From Vulcaniibacterium thermophilum (GTDB lineage Bacteria; Pseudomonadota; Gammaproteobacteria; Xanthomonadales; Xanthomonadaceae), in the NCBI RefSeq assembly GCF_007923255.1, contig NZ_VOHJ01000002.1, forward strand, positions 62,001 to 126,000: DNA of 64,000 nt, given 5' to 3'. Shown here in pieces: positions 52,465-61,033 of this stretch. The position numbers and the translations under genes were made by a program. The notes beneath the pieces are model-generated. The model was not told the DNA's origin. It ran no database searches and saw only the letters and a program-made list of their open reading frames with translations. Each line of letters begins with the position of its first letter. Position 1 is the stretch's first letter.

Positions 52465-53802
52465 TCAGCGCTGCAAGGCGGCGATGCGTTCGCGCCATTG
52501 GCGGGCGCGCGCGAGAAGCGCGTCGGCCTCCATGTCCACCAGCGCGCCCGCGCGCAGTTTCGCGCGGCCGGCGATCCACACGTCGCTGACGTGCTGGCGG
52601 CCCGCCGCGTACACCAGTTGCGACAGCACGTGGTGCACCGGCTGCGTTTCCAGCGCCGACAGATCGATACAGACCAGGTCGGCCTGTTTGCCGGGCTCGA
52701 TCGAACCGATCCGGTCCTCCCAGCCGACCGCGCGCGCACCGCCGAGGGTCGCCGCGCGCAACGCGCTCGCGGCGTCGAGCGCGGAGGCGTCGCCCGCGAC
52801 CGCCTTGGCCAGCAGCGCGGCGGTACGCGTCTCGCCCACCATGTCGAGGTCGTTGTTGCTGGCGCAGCCGTCGGTGCCGATCGCCAGCGCCACGCCGGCG
52901 CGCTGCAGCGCCGCCGCCGGGCAGAAGCCGGACGCCAGCTTGAGGTTCGATTCCGGGCAGTGCACCACGGTGACGCCGCGCTCGGCGCACAGCGCGATCT
53001 CGGCGTCGGTGAGCTGGGTCATGTGCACGGCGACGAGGCGGTCGTTGACCACGCCCAAGCGGTCCAGGCGCGCGAGCGGACGCTGGCCGTGCTTGTCCTG
53101 CGACTCGTGCACCTCGTCGGCGGTTTCGTGCACGTGGCAGTGCACGGGCACGTCGAGCTGGTCGGCGAGCATGCGGATGCGTTCGAAGTTCGCATCCGAC
53201 ACCGTGTACGGCGCATGCGGCGCGAACGCGGTGCCGATCAGCGGATCGTCGCGCCAGCGGTCGTGCACTTCGGCCGCGCGTGCGAAATAGTCGTCGGCGG
53301 TCTTCGCCCAGGCGGTCGGGAAGTCGATGACCGGCAGCCCGACGCGCGCGCGGAAGCCGTGACGGCGGTACACCTCCGCCTGCACGTCGGGGAAGAAGTA
53401 GTTCTCGTTGCAGCAGGTGGTGCCCCCGCGCAGCATCTCCGCGATCGCCAGCGCCACGCCGTCGGCGACGAACTCCGGACCGATCACAGCCGCCTCCACC
53501 GGCCAGATGTGCTGCTGCAACCACTGCATCAGCGGCATGTCGTCGGCGATGCCGCGCAGCAGCGTCATCGGGTTGTGGGTGTGCGCATTGACGAAGCCGG
53601 GAATCAGCACCGCATCCGGGCGGCGGACGGTTTCGCGCGCGGCGAAGCGGGCGCGCGCCTCGGCCGCCGGCAGCAAGGCCAGGATGCGGCCGTCGGCGAC
53701 GGCCACGGCGTGATCCGCCAGGACCGCGCCGTGCGGTTCGACCGGCACCACCCAACCGGCTTCGATCAGCAGGTCGCAGGGCTGGGGCAGCAGATCGGTC
53801 AT
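52465..53802 (-). CDS. mtaD: TRZ/ATZ-type amidohydrolase, probable methylthioadenosine/adenosylhomocysteine deaminase
   Basis: A 445-residue metal-dependent amidohydrolase. Metal ligands are PGFVNAHTHNPM (about 68-79), HCHVHETADEV, AVHMTQL and IGTDGCASNNDLDM. It most resembles MtaD, which deaminates 5'-methylthioadenosine and S-adenosylhomocysteine. Being first in an operon with a SAM-dependent methyltransferase (ubiG), it would clear the SAH by-product. It lies behind a 507-bp repeat-bearing region. Confidence 0.87.
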   Translation of the reverse strand: MTDLLPQPCDLLIEAGWVVPVEPHGAVLADHAVAVADGRILALLPAAEARARFAARETVRRPDAVLIPGFVNAHTHNPMTLLRGIADDMPLMQWLQQHIWPVEAAVIGPEFVADGVALAIAEMLRGGTTCCNENYFFPDVQAEVYRRHGFRARVGLPVIDFPTAWAKTADDYFARAAEVHDRWRDDPLIGTAFAPHAPYTVSDANFERIRMLADQLDVPVHCHVHETADEVHESQDKHGQRPLARLDRLGVVNDRLVAVHMTQLTDAEIALCAERGVTVVHCPESNLKLASGFCPAAALQRAGVALAIGTDGCASNNDLDMVGETRTAALLAKAVAGDASALDAASALRAATLGGARAVGWEDRIGSIEPGKQADLVCIDLSALETQPVHHVLSQLVYAAGRQHVSDVWIAGRAKLRAGALVDMEADALLARARQWRERIAALQR

Positions 53803-54116
53803 GCAGGCACTCCGAAGGGGCGTTGAAGCCTAGGATGCCGGGGGCGTGCTGTCACGCCGGTGGTCATCCATGCCGGCGGGCGTGGGGACGAAAGCCGACC
53901 TGCCGTGGCTGCGCGGCCGCGACGCCGCTCGCCGTTCCCGCGAGCGGGCGGCCCATGCCCTTCGCCGCTTCGATCGAAACGTCCATGGATTCCCCGCGGG
54001 AAGGCGAGGTGGGGCCGTGTCGGCCTGCAAGGTGAGGAGGAACGCGTTTCCCGCCGCGCGGTCATCCGGACGCCCGCCGCGCTGCGGCGGGCCGGAGAGG
54101 AGTGGGGAGTCAGGCC

Positions 54117-54281
54117 GGATCCCCGGGTTCGCGGGATGACGCACGGGCAAGGCCAATGGAGCCCCGCTGCGGGGATGACGCGTGGGCAAAGGCCAAATGG
54201 ATCCCCGCTTTCGCGGGGATGACGCGTCGGCAAAGGCCAAATGGATCCCCGCTTTCGCGGGGATGACGCATCGGCAAAGGC
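54117..54281. repeat. Four tandem copies of a 41-44 bp CCCCGC..GCGGGGATGACGC repeat
   Basis: Copies begin at 54117, 54158, 54199 and 54243. The two right copies are almost identical (GGATCCCCGCTTTCGCGGGG then ATGACGC..GGCAAAGGC); the left ones have diverged. Each holds a short hairpin CCCCGC-(TTTC)-GCGGGG. The array lies in the 507-bp gap between mtaD and efp. The left part of the gap (53803-54116) shows scattered palindromic fragments such as CATGCCGGCGGG but no supported gene. Confidence 0.92.
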
Positions 54282-54309
54282 GCCGCGCGAAGCGCGGCGC
54301 GCCGATGCG

Positions 54310-54876
54310 TCACTTCACCCGGCTGACGTACTCGCCGGAGCGGGTGTCGACGCGGATCACCTCGTCCTGCTGCACGAACAGCGGCACGCGCACCACCGCG
54401 CCGGTTTCCAGCGTGGCCGGCTTGCCGCCGCCGCCGGAGGTGTCGCCGCGCACGCCGGGGTCGGTCTCGACGATCTTGAGTTCGACGAAGTTCGGCGGCT
54501 GGATCACGATCGGGTTGCCGTTCCACAGCGTGACCACGCACTGCTCCTCGCCCTTCAGCCAGCGCTCCACGCCGCCCATCGCGGCCTTGTCGGCCTGCAC
54601 CTGCTCGAAGGTCTCGGGGTTCATGAAGTGCCAGTACTCGCCGTCCGAGTACAGGTACTGCATGTCGACATCGACCACGTCGGCGGCCTCGACCGAGTCG
54701 GTCGCCTTCATCGTCAGTTCGACCACACGGCCGCTCTTGAGGTTGCGGTACTTGATGCGGGTGAACGCCTGGCCCTTGCCCGGCTTGACGTACTCGGTCT
54801 CGGTGATGACGCACGGCTCGTTGTTGACCAGGATCTTCTGCCCGGTCTTGACGTCGTTCATGCCGTAGCTGGCCAT
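54310..54876 (-). CDS. efp: Translation elongation factor P
   Basis: A 188-residue EF-P with three OB-like domains. The loop YVKPGKGQA carries K34, the residue that is beta-lysylated. It relieves ribosome stalling at polyproline stretches, of which this genome region has many. It is divergent from epmB (134 bp apart), which supplies the beta-lysine branch of the modification; epmA is not in the window. Confidence 0.97.
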   Translation of the reverse strand: MASYGMNDVKTGQKILVNNEPCVITETEYVKPGKGQAFTRIKYRNLKSGRVVELTMKATDSVEAADVVDVDMQYLYSDGEYWHFMNPETFEQVQADKAAMGGVERWLKGEEQCVVTLWNGNPIVIQPPNFVELKIVETDPGVRGDTSGGGGKPATLETGAVVRVPLFVQQDEVIRVDTRSGEYVSRVK

Positions 54877-55010
54877 GCTGCTGCTCCTGCTGGATGTGAT
54901 TCGGGTGCCGCCCGCCGGCGCCGGGAGCGGAAGGTCGGTAGAATGGAGGACTGGTCGCGCCGCGTCGGCGGCCGCACCGCCCGCACCCCTGGCACCGACC
55001 AAGGCCGGCC

Positions 55011-56030
55011 ATGATACCCGTTGCCCCTGCCCCCTTGCAGCCGCAGGCCGCTGCGCCCGCGCGCTGGCAGCGCCTCTGGCGCGAGGCCGTGCGCGATCCG
55101 CGCGAACTGCTCGGGATGCTCGAACTGCCCGAGGCCGCCGTGGCGCTGTCCGACGACGCCGCCGCCGAATTCCCGCTGCGCGTGCCGCGCGGTTTCGTCG
55201 CCCGCATGCGCAAGGGCGACCCGCACGACCCGCTGCTGCGCCAGGTGCTGCCGCTGGACGAGGAGCTGCGGCCGATGCCGGGCTTCGCGCTGGATGCGGT
55301 GGGCGATGCCGCCGCCAAGGCCGGCACCGGGGTGATCCGAAAGTACCGCGGCCGCGCGCTGCTGATCGCCACCGGCAGTTGCGCGGTGCACTGCCGCTAC
55401 TGCTTCCGCCGCCATTTCCCGTACGGCCAGGAAACCGCCGCCGCGGCCGGCTGGCGGCAGACGGTCGACCTGATCCGGCGCGACGCCAGCATCGACGAGG
55501 TCATCCTGTCCGGCGGCGATCCCTGGTCGCTCGCCACCGACAAGCTCGCCGAGCTGACCCGCGCGCTCGCCGAGATCCCGCATCTGAAGCGCCTGCGCGT
55601 GCATACCCGGCTGCCGGTGGTGCTGCCGGAGCGGGTGGACGAGGCGCTCGTCGGCTGGATCGCCGCCCTGCCGTGGCCGCTCACCGTGGTGATCCACGCC
55701 AACCACGCCAACGAATTCGATGCCGCGGTGGATGCCGCCCTCGCCCGCCTGCGCGATGCCGGCGCGGCGCTGCTCAACCAGGCCGTGCTGCTGCGCGGCG
55801 TGAACGACGACGTCGAGGCGCTGGCCGCGCTCAGCGAGCGCGCGTTCGCCGCCGGCGTGCTGCCGTACTACCTGCATCAGCTCGACCGCGTGCAGGGCGC
55901 GGGGCACTTCGAGGTCGACGACGTGCGGGCGCGGGCCCTGCACGCCGCGCTCGCCGCCCGTCTCTCCGGCTACCTGGTGCCGCGTCTGGTGCGCGAGGTG
56001 GCCGGCGATCCGGGCAAGCGCCCGCTGTGA
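55011..56030 (+). CDS. epmB: EF-P beta-lysylation protein EpmB (lysine 2,3-aminomutase-like)
   Basis: A 339-residue radical SAM enzyme with the cluster motif CAVHCRYC (C124, C128, C131) and FRRHFPYG immediately after it. ILSGGDPW and [12 protein letters not shown] are KamA-family blocks. It makes (R)-beta-lysine for EF-P. The PLP-lysine region expected late in the sequence ([17 protein letters not shown]) is present as in the family. ATG at 55011; efp is divergent upstream. Confidence 0.95.
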   Translation: MIPVAPAPLQPQAAAPARWQRLWREAVRDPRELLGMLELPEAAVALSDDAAAEFPLRVPRGFVARMRKGDPHDPLLRQVLPLDEELRPMPGFALDAVGDAAAKAGTGVIRKYRGRALLIATGSCAVHCRYCFRRHFPYGQETAAAAGWRQTVDLIRRDASIDEVILSGGDPWSLATDKLAELTRALAEIPHLKRLRVHTRLPVVLPERVDEALVGWIAALPWPLTVVIHANHANEFDAAVDAALARLRDAGAALLNQAVLLRGVNDDVEALAALSERAFAAGVLPYYLHQLDRVQGAGHFEVDDVRARALHAALAARLSGYLVPRLVREVAGDPGKRPL

Positions 56031-56137
56031 GCGCGGCCCGCCGGCGAGGCGTGATCCGCGCGTGAAGCCCGATTGGGCAATGGACGCCTCCGCGCGGTTC
56101 ATGTCATAAACCCTCCCACGCAGGAGGGGAGCGCCTG

Positions 56138-58216
56138 ATGGCATTCGGAAAAGACGCGGCCTTGCGCCTGATGGTGGTCGACGACAGTGTCGAGGCCGCC
56201 GAAGCGATCGTGAGCGGGCTGCGCAACAGCGGCATCGCGGTCCGTCCCAGCCGTCCGGAGAACGAAGCGGAGCTGGCGAGCCTGCTCGAGCAGCAGCCGC
56301 CCGACCTGATGCTGGTCGATCCGCAGGCCAGCGGCGTGCCGCTGGCGGCGGTGCTGCAGGCGGTCAGCGCCAGCGGCAAGGACCTGCCGGTGCTGTTCCT
56401 GGCCGAACACGTGGACGACGCGCTGCTGATGCGCGCGATGGAGGCCGGCGCGCGCGGCGTGGTGATCCGCCGCAGCGTGCCGCACCTGCAGAGCGTGGTG
56501 CGTTCGGAATGGGCCGATCTGGAGGCGCGCCGCGCCCTGCGCCGGCTCGAGGCGCACGTGCGCGAGACCGAGCGCCGCTGCGACGCGCTGATCGACTCCT
56601 CGCGCGATCCGATCGCCTACATCCACGAAGGCATGCACATCCGCGCCAACCAGGCGTACCTGGAGGTGTTCGGATTCGAGTCGTTCGACGACATCGAGGG
56701 CATGCCGCTGCTCGACCTGGTGGCGCCGGCCCAGGTCGGCGCGTTCAAGCAGTTGCTCAAGGAGATCGCCCACGGCGACGCGCCGCCGCGCTTCGAGACC
56801 GAGGCGCGCACGATGGAGGGCGAGTCGTTCAAGGCGGTGATGGAGTTCACTCCCGCCACCTACGAGGGCGAACCGTGCCTGCAGGTGGTGATCCGCCGGC
56901 AGGAGATCGACCCGGCCCTGGCGCGCGAGGTGGAGGAGCTGCGCCAGCGCGACATGGCGACCGGCCTGCTGAACCGCGCCACCTTCCTGCGCACGCTGGA
57001 GGACGCGGTGGCCGCGGCCGCGCAGGGCGACAGCCAGCACGCGCTGCTGCTGGTCGAACCGGACCATTACGCGCGGTTGCTGCAGGACATCGGCCTCGAC
57101 GCCGCCGACGCGCTGATCGCCGCACTGGCCGAACGCCTGCGCCGCGTGCTCGGCGAGGACGCGGTGGCCGCGCGCTTCGGCGAGCATCAGCTCGCCGTGC
57201 TGGTGCGCAACGCCAGCCACAAGCGCTCGCTGGAAGTCGCCGAGGCGGTGCGGGCGGCCTTCGCGGGGCACGTGATCGAGACCGAGCGCGCCTCCCTGAA
57301 CGCCACCGTGAGCGTGGGCGGCGTGCAGATCAGCGAGAAGATCGCCAGCATCAGCGCCGTGCTCGGCAAGGCGGCGCAATGCGTGCAGTCGGCCGCCGGC
57401 GTGGGCGGCAACCGCGTCGAGCTGTTCGATCCGGGCGCCGCCGACCGCGCCGAGGAGGAACGCATCGAGGCGTGGGTCCGGCGCATCCGCGACGCGCTCG
57501 ACGGCGACCGCTTCACGATGTTCTACCAGCCGCTGGTGCACCTGCACGGCGAACCGGTGGAGATGTACGAGACCTTCCTGCGCCTGCAGGGCGAGCCGGG
57601 CGAGCTGATCCAGCCGCTGACCTTCCTGCAGATCGCCGAGGAGCACGGCCTGCTGTGGGAGATCGACCGCTGGGTGGTGGGCCGCGCGATCCAGGTCATC
57701 GGCGAGCGCCTGCGGGGCGGACGGCGCACGCGGCTGCTGGTGAAGATCACCCAGGCCTCGCTGCAGGACGACACGCTGGCCGCGTTCATCGAGGAGCAAC
57801 TGGCCAAGCACAAGGTCGACGGCGAGCTGCTGGTGATGCAGTTGCCGGAGTCGAAGGTGTTCACCCACCTGCGCGCGGCGCAGGCGCTGCAGGAGCGCGT
57901 GTCGCGGCACGGCGTCAAGGTGGGGCTGGAGCAGTTCGGCGCCGGTCTCAACTCGTTCCAGTTGCTCAGTCACTTCCCGGCCGACTTCCTCAAGATCGAC
58001 CGCAGCTTCACCCAGGATCTCGCCACCAATCCGGCCAGCCAGCAGCGCGTGCGCGAGATCGCCGCCAAGGCGCAGGAAATGGGCAAGCAGACGCTGGCGG
58101 AATTCGTGCAGGACGCCGCCACCATGACCATCCTGTTCAGCGCCGGCGTGCACTACGCGCAGGGCCACTTCCTCGCCCCGGCGGGCCCCGCGATGGATTA
58201 CGAGTTCGACGTCTGA
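56138..58216 (+). CDS. fimX: FimX-like protein: degenerate REC-PAS-GGDEF-EAL
   Basis: A 692-residue protein. A receiver-like domain (1-130, MVVDDSVEAAE but LMLVDPQASG), a PAS domain (about 145-260), a degenerate GGDEF (FGEHQLAV in place of GGDEF, about 348-355) and a degenerate EAL (ETFLRL instead of EALLR; LEQFGAG for DDFGTG). The length and order match Xanthomonas/Pseudomonas FimX, which binds c-di-GMP through the dead EAL domain and controls type IV pilus assembly with PilZ and PilB. ATG at 56138 has AGGAGGGG upstream. It follows epmB by 107 bp. Confidence 0.88.
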   Translation: MAFGKDAALRLMVVDDSVEAAEAIVSGLRNSGIAVRPSRPENEAELASLLEQQPPDLMLVDPQASGVPLAAVLQAVSASGKDLPVLFLAEHVDDALLMRAMEAGARGVVIRRSVPHLQSVVRSEWADLEARRALRRLEAHVRETERRCDALIDSSRDPIAYIHEGMHIRANQAYLEVFGFESFDDIEGMPLLDLVAPAQVGAFKQLLKEIAHGDAPPRFETEARTMEGESFKAVMEFTPATYEGEPCLQVVIRRQEIDPALAREVEELRQRDMATGLLNRATFLRTLEDAVAAAAQGDSQHALLLVEPDHYARLLQDIGLDAADALIAALAERLRRVLGEDAVAARFGEHQLAVLVRNASHKRSLEVAEAVRAAFAGHVIETERASLNATVSVGGVQISEKIASISAVLGKAAQCVQSAAGVGGNRVELFDPGAADRAEEERIEAWVRRIRDALDGDRFTMFYQPLVHLHGEPVEMYETFLRLQGEPGELIQPLTFLQIAEEHGLLWEIDRWVVGRAIQVIGERLRGGRRTRLLVKITQASLQDDTLAAFIEEQLAKHKVDGELLVMQLPESKVFTHLRAAQALQERVSRHGVKVGLEQFGAGLNSFQLLSHFPADFLKIDRSFTQDLATNPASQQRVREIAAKAQEMGKQTLAEFVQDAATMTILFSAGVHYAQGHFLAPAGPAMDYEFDV

Positions 58217-58230
58217 GCGGCATCGTCAGC

Positions 58231-58260
58231 GCCACGGATCGGCGCGGACGAACACGGATT
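58231..58260. repeat. Dispersed repeat, copy 2
   Basis: Reverse complement corresponds to the element at 33271-33294 (core CCGATCCGTGGC, with TTCGTCCG before it). It sits 15 bp behind the fimX stop. The rest of the 150-bp gap to the M20 gene shows nothing more. Confidence 0.6.
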
Positions 58261-58366
58261 GGAAGCAAATCCGCAGCACCGCTCCGTGGCACGGTGGTTG
58301 GAGCCCTGAGCGGGGCAGGTCCAATCTGCCTTCCACGCCTCGCGATGGCGTCAGCGCTCCAACGGG

Positions 58367-59884
58367 CTACTTCGCCAGCGCGTGGAGGTATTCGACGAAG
58401 GACATCACCGCCTCGTCGTAGCCCGCCACCGCGGGGTTGGCGGACTCGATGACGTAGTACTCGTCCGGCGCGTGGGCGCCGCCGCCGTGGCCGAGCCCGA
58501 AATGCCCCGACGGCAGGCGCAGCGGCGGATCGGTGAACACGAAGCCGGGATAGGAGCCGGCGGTGCGCGGCCACAACACCGGATCGAGGCCGCGCTTGCG
58601 CAGCACGTCGAGCTGCGCGCGGATCAGCGCCGAGTCCGCCGCGGTGCCGGTGGGGTCGTAGCCGCCGGTGACGTTGATCTCGATGTCGCCGAAGCCGCGC
58701 TTGCGCAGGTGCTCGCGCAGCGCCGCGACCGCCGCCTCGCGCGTCATGCCCGGCACCAGACGCAGGTCGAGCTTGGCCGCGGCGCGGTGCGGCAGTACGG
58801 TCTTGCCGCCGGGGCCGGTGTAGCCGCCGACCAGGCCCTGGATGTTCACCGTCGGCTGCGAGACCAGGCGCTCGTTCGCCTCGCGCCACGGCAGGTCGTC
58901 GATCCAGCGCTGCACGCCGAGCTGCTGCTTGGCGCGCGCCTCGCTGCGGCGTGCGCTGGCGGCGGCCACCATCGCCTTCTCCTCGGCGCTGATCGGCCGC
59001 GGCTTCGGATAGCCCTCGATGGTGATGGTGTTGCCGTCGTCGGCCACCAGCGTGTCGAGCGCCTTCACCAGATGCCAGGCGGGGCTGTCGACCATCGCGC
59101 GCAGCGAGGAGTGCACGTCCTTGGTGGGCCCGCGGCCCCACTTCTCGCCGCTGGCGACCAGCTCCAGTTCGACCACGCCCTTGGCGCCGAGCGACACGGT
59201 CGCCACGCCGTCGGCGTCCTGCATCGCGGACGGCATGAACACGCCGATCGTCCCGCGCAGGGCTTCGAGCACCTCCGGCCGGTGCACCAGGCGGGTGATG
59301 TGGGGCGAGCCGATCTCCTCCTCGCCCTCGGCCACCAGCACCAGGTTGACCGGCGGCTTGCGTCCGGCCGCGCGGATGGCGTGCAGCGCGGCCAGCAGCG
59401 CCGACTGCGGTCCCTTCTGGTTGACCGCGCCGCGTCCGATCATCACCTTGCCGAGTCCCGGTCGGTCCACGATCCGCGCTTCCAGCGGCGGCGAGCTCCA
59501 TTCCGCCGGGTCGAACTGCTTGACGTCGTACATGAAGTAGAGCCCGACCGTCTTCGGCGCGCCGGCATCCAGCCGGGCGAACACGCCGGGCTTGCCGCCG
59601 GTCTCGACGATCTCCACGTGCTGGAAGCCGGCCTCGCGCGCGAGCCGCGCCATGTGCTCGGCGCCCTCGCGCACGTTGAGGTTCTCCGCCGCGATCGACG
59701 GCAGCGCGATCCACGCCTGCAGGCGCCGGATCGCGGCGTCGTGCTGGCGCTCGACCTCCTTGCGGATCGCCGCCAGCTCGTCGGCCTCCGCGGCCGGCGC
59801 GCGCGGGGCGGTGGCCAGTCCGGTGAGGAGCAGCGCGGCGGCGAGCAGCGAGGCGGAGGAGAGGCGGCGGCGGGTCAGGCGCAT
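58367..59884 (-). CDS. M20-family metallopeptidase, exported
   Basis: A 505-residue dipeptidase-like enzyme with a signal peptide (SLLAAALLLTGLATAPRAPAA, about 12-32). Metal motifs: YFMYDVKQFDP in place of HxD (histidine of the usual HxDV is Y/M here), GRGAVNQKGPQ, VAEGEEEIGSP (the catalytic EE), and the late GHGGGAHAPDEYY. The first ligand is unusual: typical M20 enzymes have GHxDV, here FMYDV. Substrate unknown. It is divergent from glk. Confidence 0.85.
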   Translation of the reverse strand: MRLTRRRLSSASLLAAALLLTGLATAPRAPAAEADELAAIRKEVERQHDAAIRRLQAWIALPSIAAENLNVREGAEHMARLAREAGFQHVEIVETGGKPGVFARLDAGAPKTVGLYFMYDVKQFDPAEWSSPPLEARIVDRPGLGKVMIGRGAVNQKGPQSALLAALHAIRAAGRKPPVNLVLVAEGEEEIGSPHITRLVHRPEVLEALRGTIGVFMPSAMQDADGVATVSLGAKGVVELELVASGEKWGRGPTKDVHSSLRAMVDSPAWHLVKALDTLVADDGNTITIEGYPKPRPISAEEKAMVAAASARRSEARAKQQLGVQRWIDDLPWREANERLVSQPTVNIQGLVGGYTGPGGKTVLPHRAAAKLDLRLVPGMTREAAVAALREHLRKRGFGDIEINVTGGYDPTGTAADSALIRAQLDVLRKRGLDPVLWPRTAGSYPGFVFTDPPLRLPSGHFGLGHGGGAHAPDEYYVIESANPAVAGYDEAVMSFVEYLHALAK

Positions 59885-60040
59885 GGGCGGCGTACCGGTT
59901 GGGCTGCCCGCGCCAGTTAACGCACCCACCGTCAGCGCCGGGTGAGTGCGCGCGCCGCGCAAACGTATGCAGGCGGCGCGCGGCGCGAACCGGCGGTCCG
60001 ATCGGCTAACGTGTGAACCCCCGCCCGCCTGCGCACGACC

Positions 60041-61018
60041 ATGAGCGACGCCGTCCTGCTGGCCGACATCGGTGGCACCAATGCCCGCTTCGCGTTGGCC
60101 GATCCCGCCGCGCCGATGCCGCTGCTGCCCGACAGCGTGCGCCAGTTCGCGGTCGCGGACTTCCCGTCGCTGGCCGACGCGGCCCGCCATTACCTCGAAC
60201 AGACCGGCGCACGCGCCGGCCGCGCGGTGCTCGCGGTGGCCGGCCGCGTGGACGGCGACGAGGCGCGCATCACCAACCACCCGTGGGTGATCTCCAGGCG
60301 GCGCACCGGCGAGGCGCTGGCGCTGACCGACGTCGAACTGGTCAACGACTTCGCCGCACAGGCGATGGCGATTCCGCTGCTGACGCCGGCCGATCTGGCG
60401 CCGATCGGCCCGGTGGGCTGGCAGCCCGACGCGGCCGGCGGCGATCGCACCTACGCGATCCTCGGCCCCGGCACCGGGCTCGGCGTGGGCGGGCTGCTGA
60501 TCCGCGACGGCCGCCACTACCCGCTGCAGACCGAGGGTGGACACGTCAGTTTCGCGCCGGGCACGCCGTTGGAGATCGAAATCCTGCAGCGGCTGTCCAA
60601 CGAGTTCGGACGCGTGTCGAACGAGCGTCTGGTCTGCGGGCAGGGGCTGGTGAACATCCACCGTGCGCTGTCGGCGATCGCCGGGACCGATCCCGGGCCG
60701 ATGCAGCCCCAGGACGTGACCGCGCGCGCGAAGGAAGGCGACCCGCGCTGCCAGCACACCATCGACGTGTTCTGCGCGGTATTCGGCGCGATCGCCGGCG
60801 ACGTGGTGCTGACCCTGGGCGCGTGGGACGGCGTGTTCCTGACCGGCGGCCTGGTGCCGCGGCTGATGCCGTGGCTGGCCCATTCCGCGTTCCGCTTCCG
60901 CTTCGAGCACAAGGGCCGGTTCTCGCCGGCGATGGCGCGCGTGCCGACGCTGGCGGTGCTGCATCCGCAGCCGGGGCTGCTGGGCGCGGCGGCGATCGCC
61001 CGGCGCTGGCGAGGCTGA
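60041..61018 (+). CDS. glk: Glucokinase
   Basis: A 325-residue bacterial glucokinase with the ATP site LLADIGGTNARFAL (7-20), the sugar site VNDFAAQA (about 100-107), ILGPGTGLGVGGL and the TEGGHVSFAP block. It phosphorylates glucose for the Entner-Doudoroff and hexose pathways. Its neighbour (convergent, 15 bp away) is a large carbohydrate-active-type protein, which fits a sugar-use context. Confidence 0.95.
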   Translation: MSDAVLLADIGGTNARFALADPAAPMPLLPDSVRQFAVADFPSLADAARHYLEQTGARAGRAVLAVAGRVDGDEARITNHPWVISRRRTGEALALTDVELVNDFAAQAMAIPLLTPADLAPIGPVGWQPDAAGGDRTYAILGPGTGLGVGGLLIRDGRHYPLQTEGGHVSFAPGTPLEIEILQRLSNEFGRVSNERLVCGQGLVNIHRALSAIAGTDPGPMQPQDVTARAKEGDPRCQHTIDVFCAVFGAIAGDVVLTLGAWDGVFLTGGLVPRLMPWLAHSAFRFRFEHKGRFSPAMARVPTLAVLHPQPGLLGAAAIARRWRG

Positions 61019-61033
61019 GCGCGGCGCGCCGGC

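Noticed and set aside
53799-54240. Small ORFs on both strands between mtaD and efp (136, 144 and 120 codons)
   Set aside because: They run through tandem repeats, lack ribosome sites and have Arg/Pro-rich products without family resemblance.
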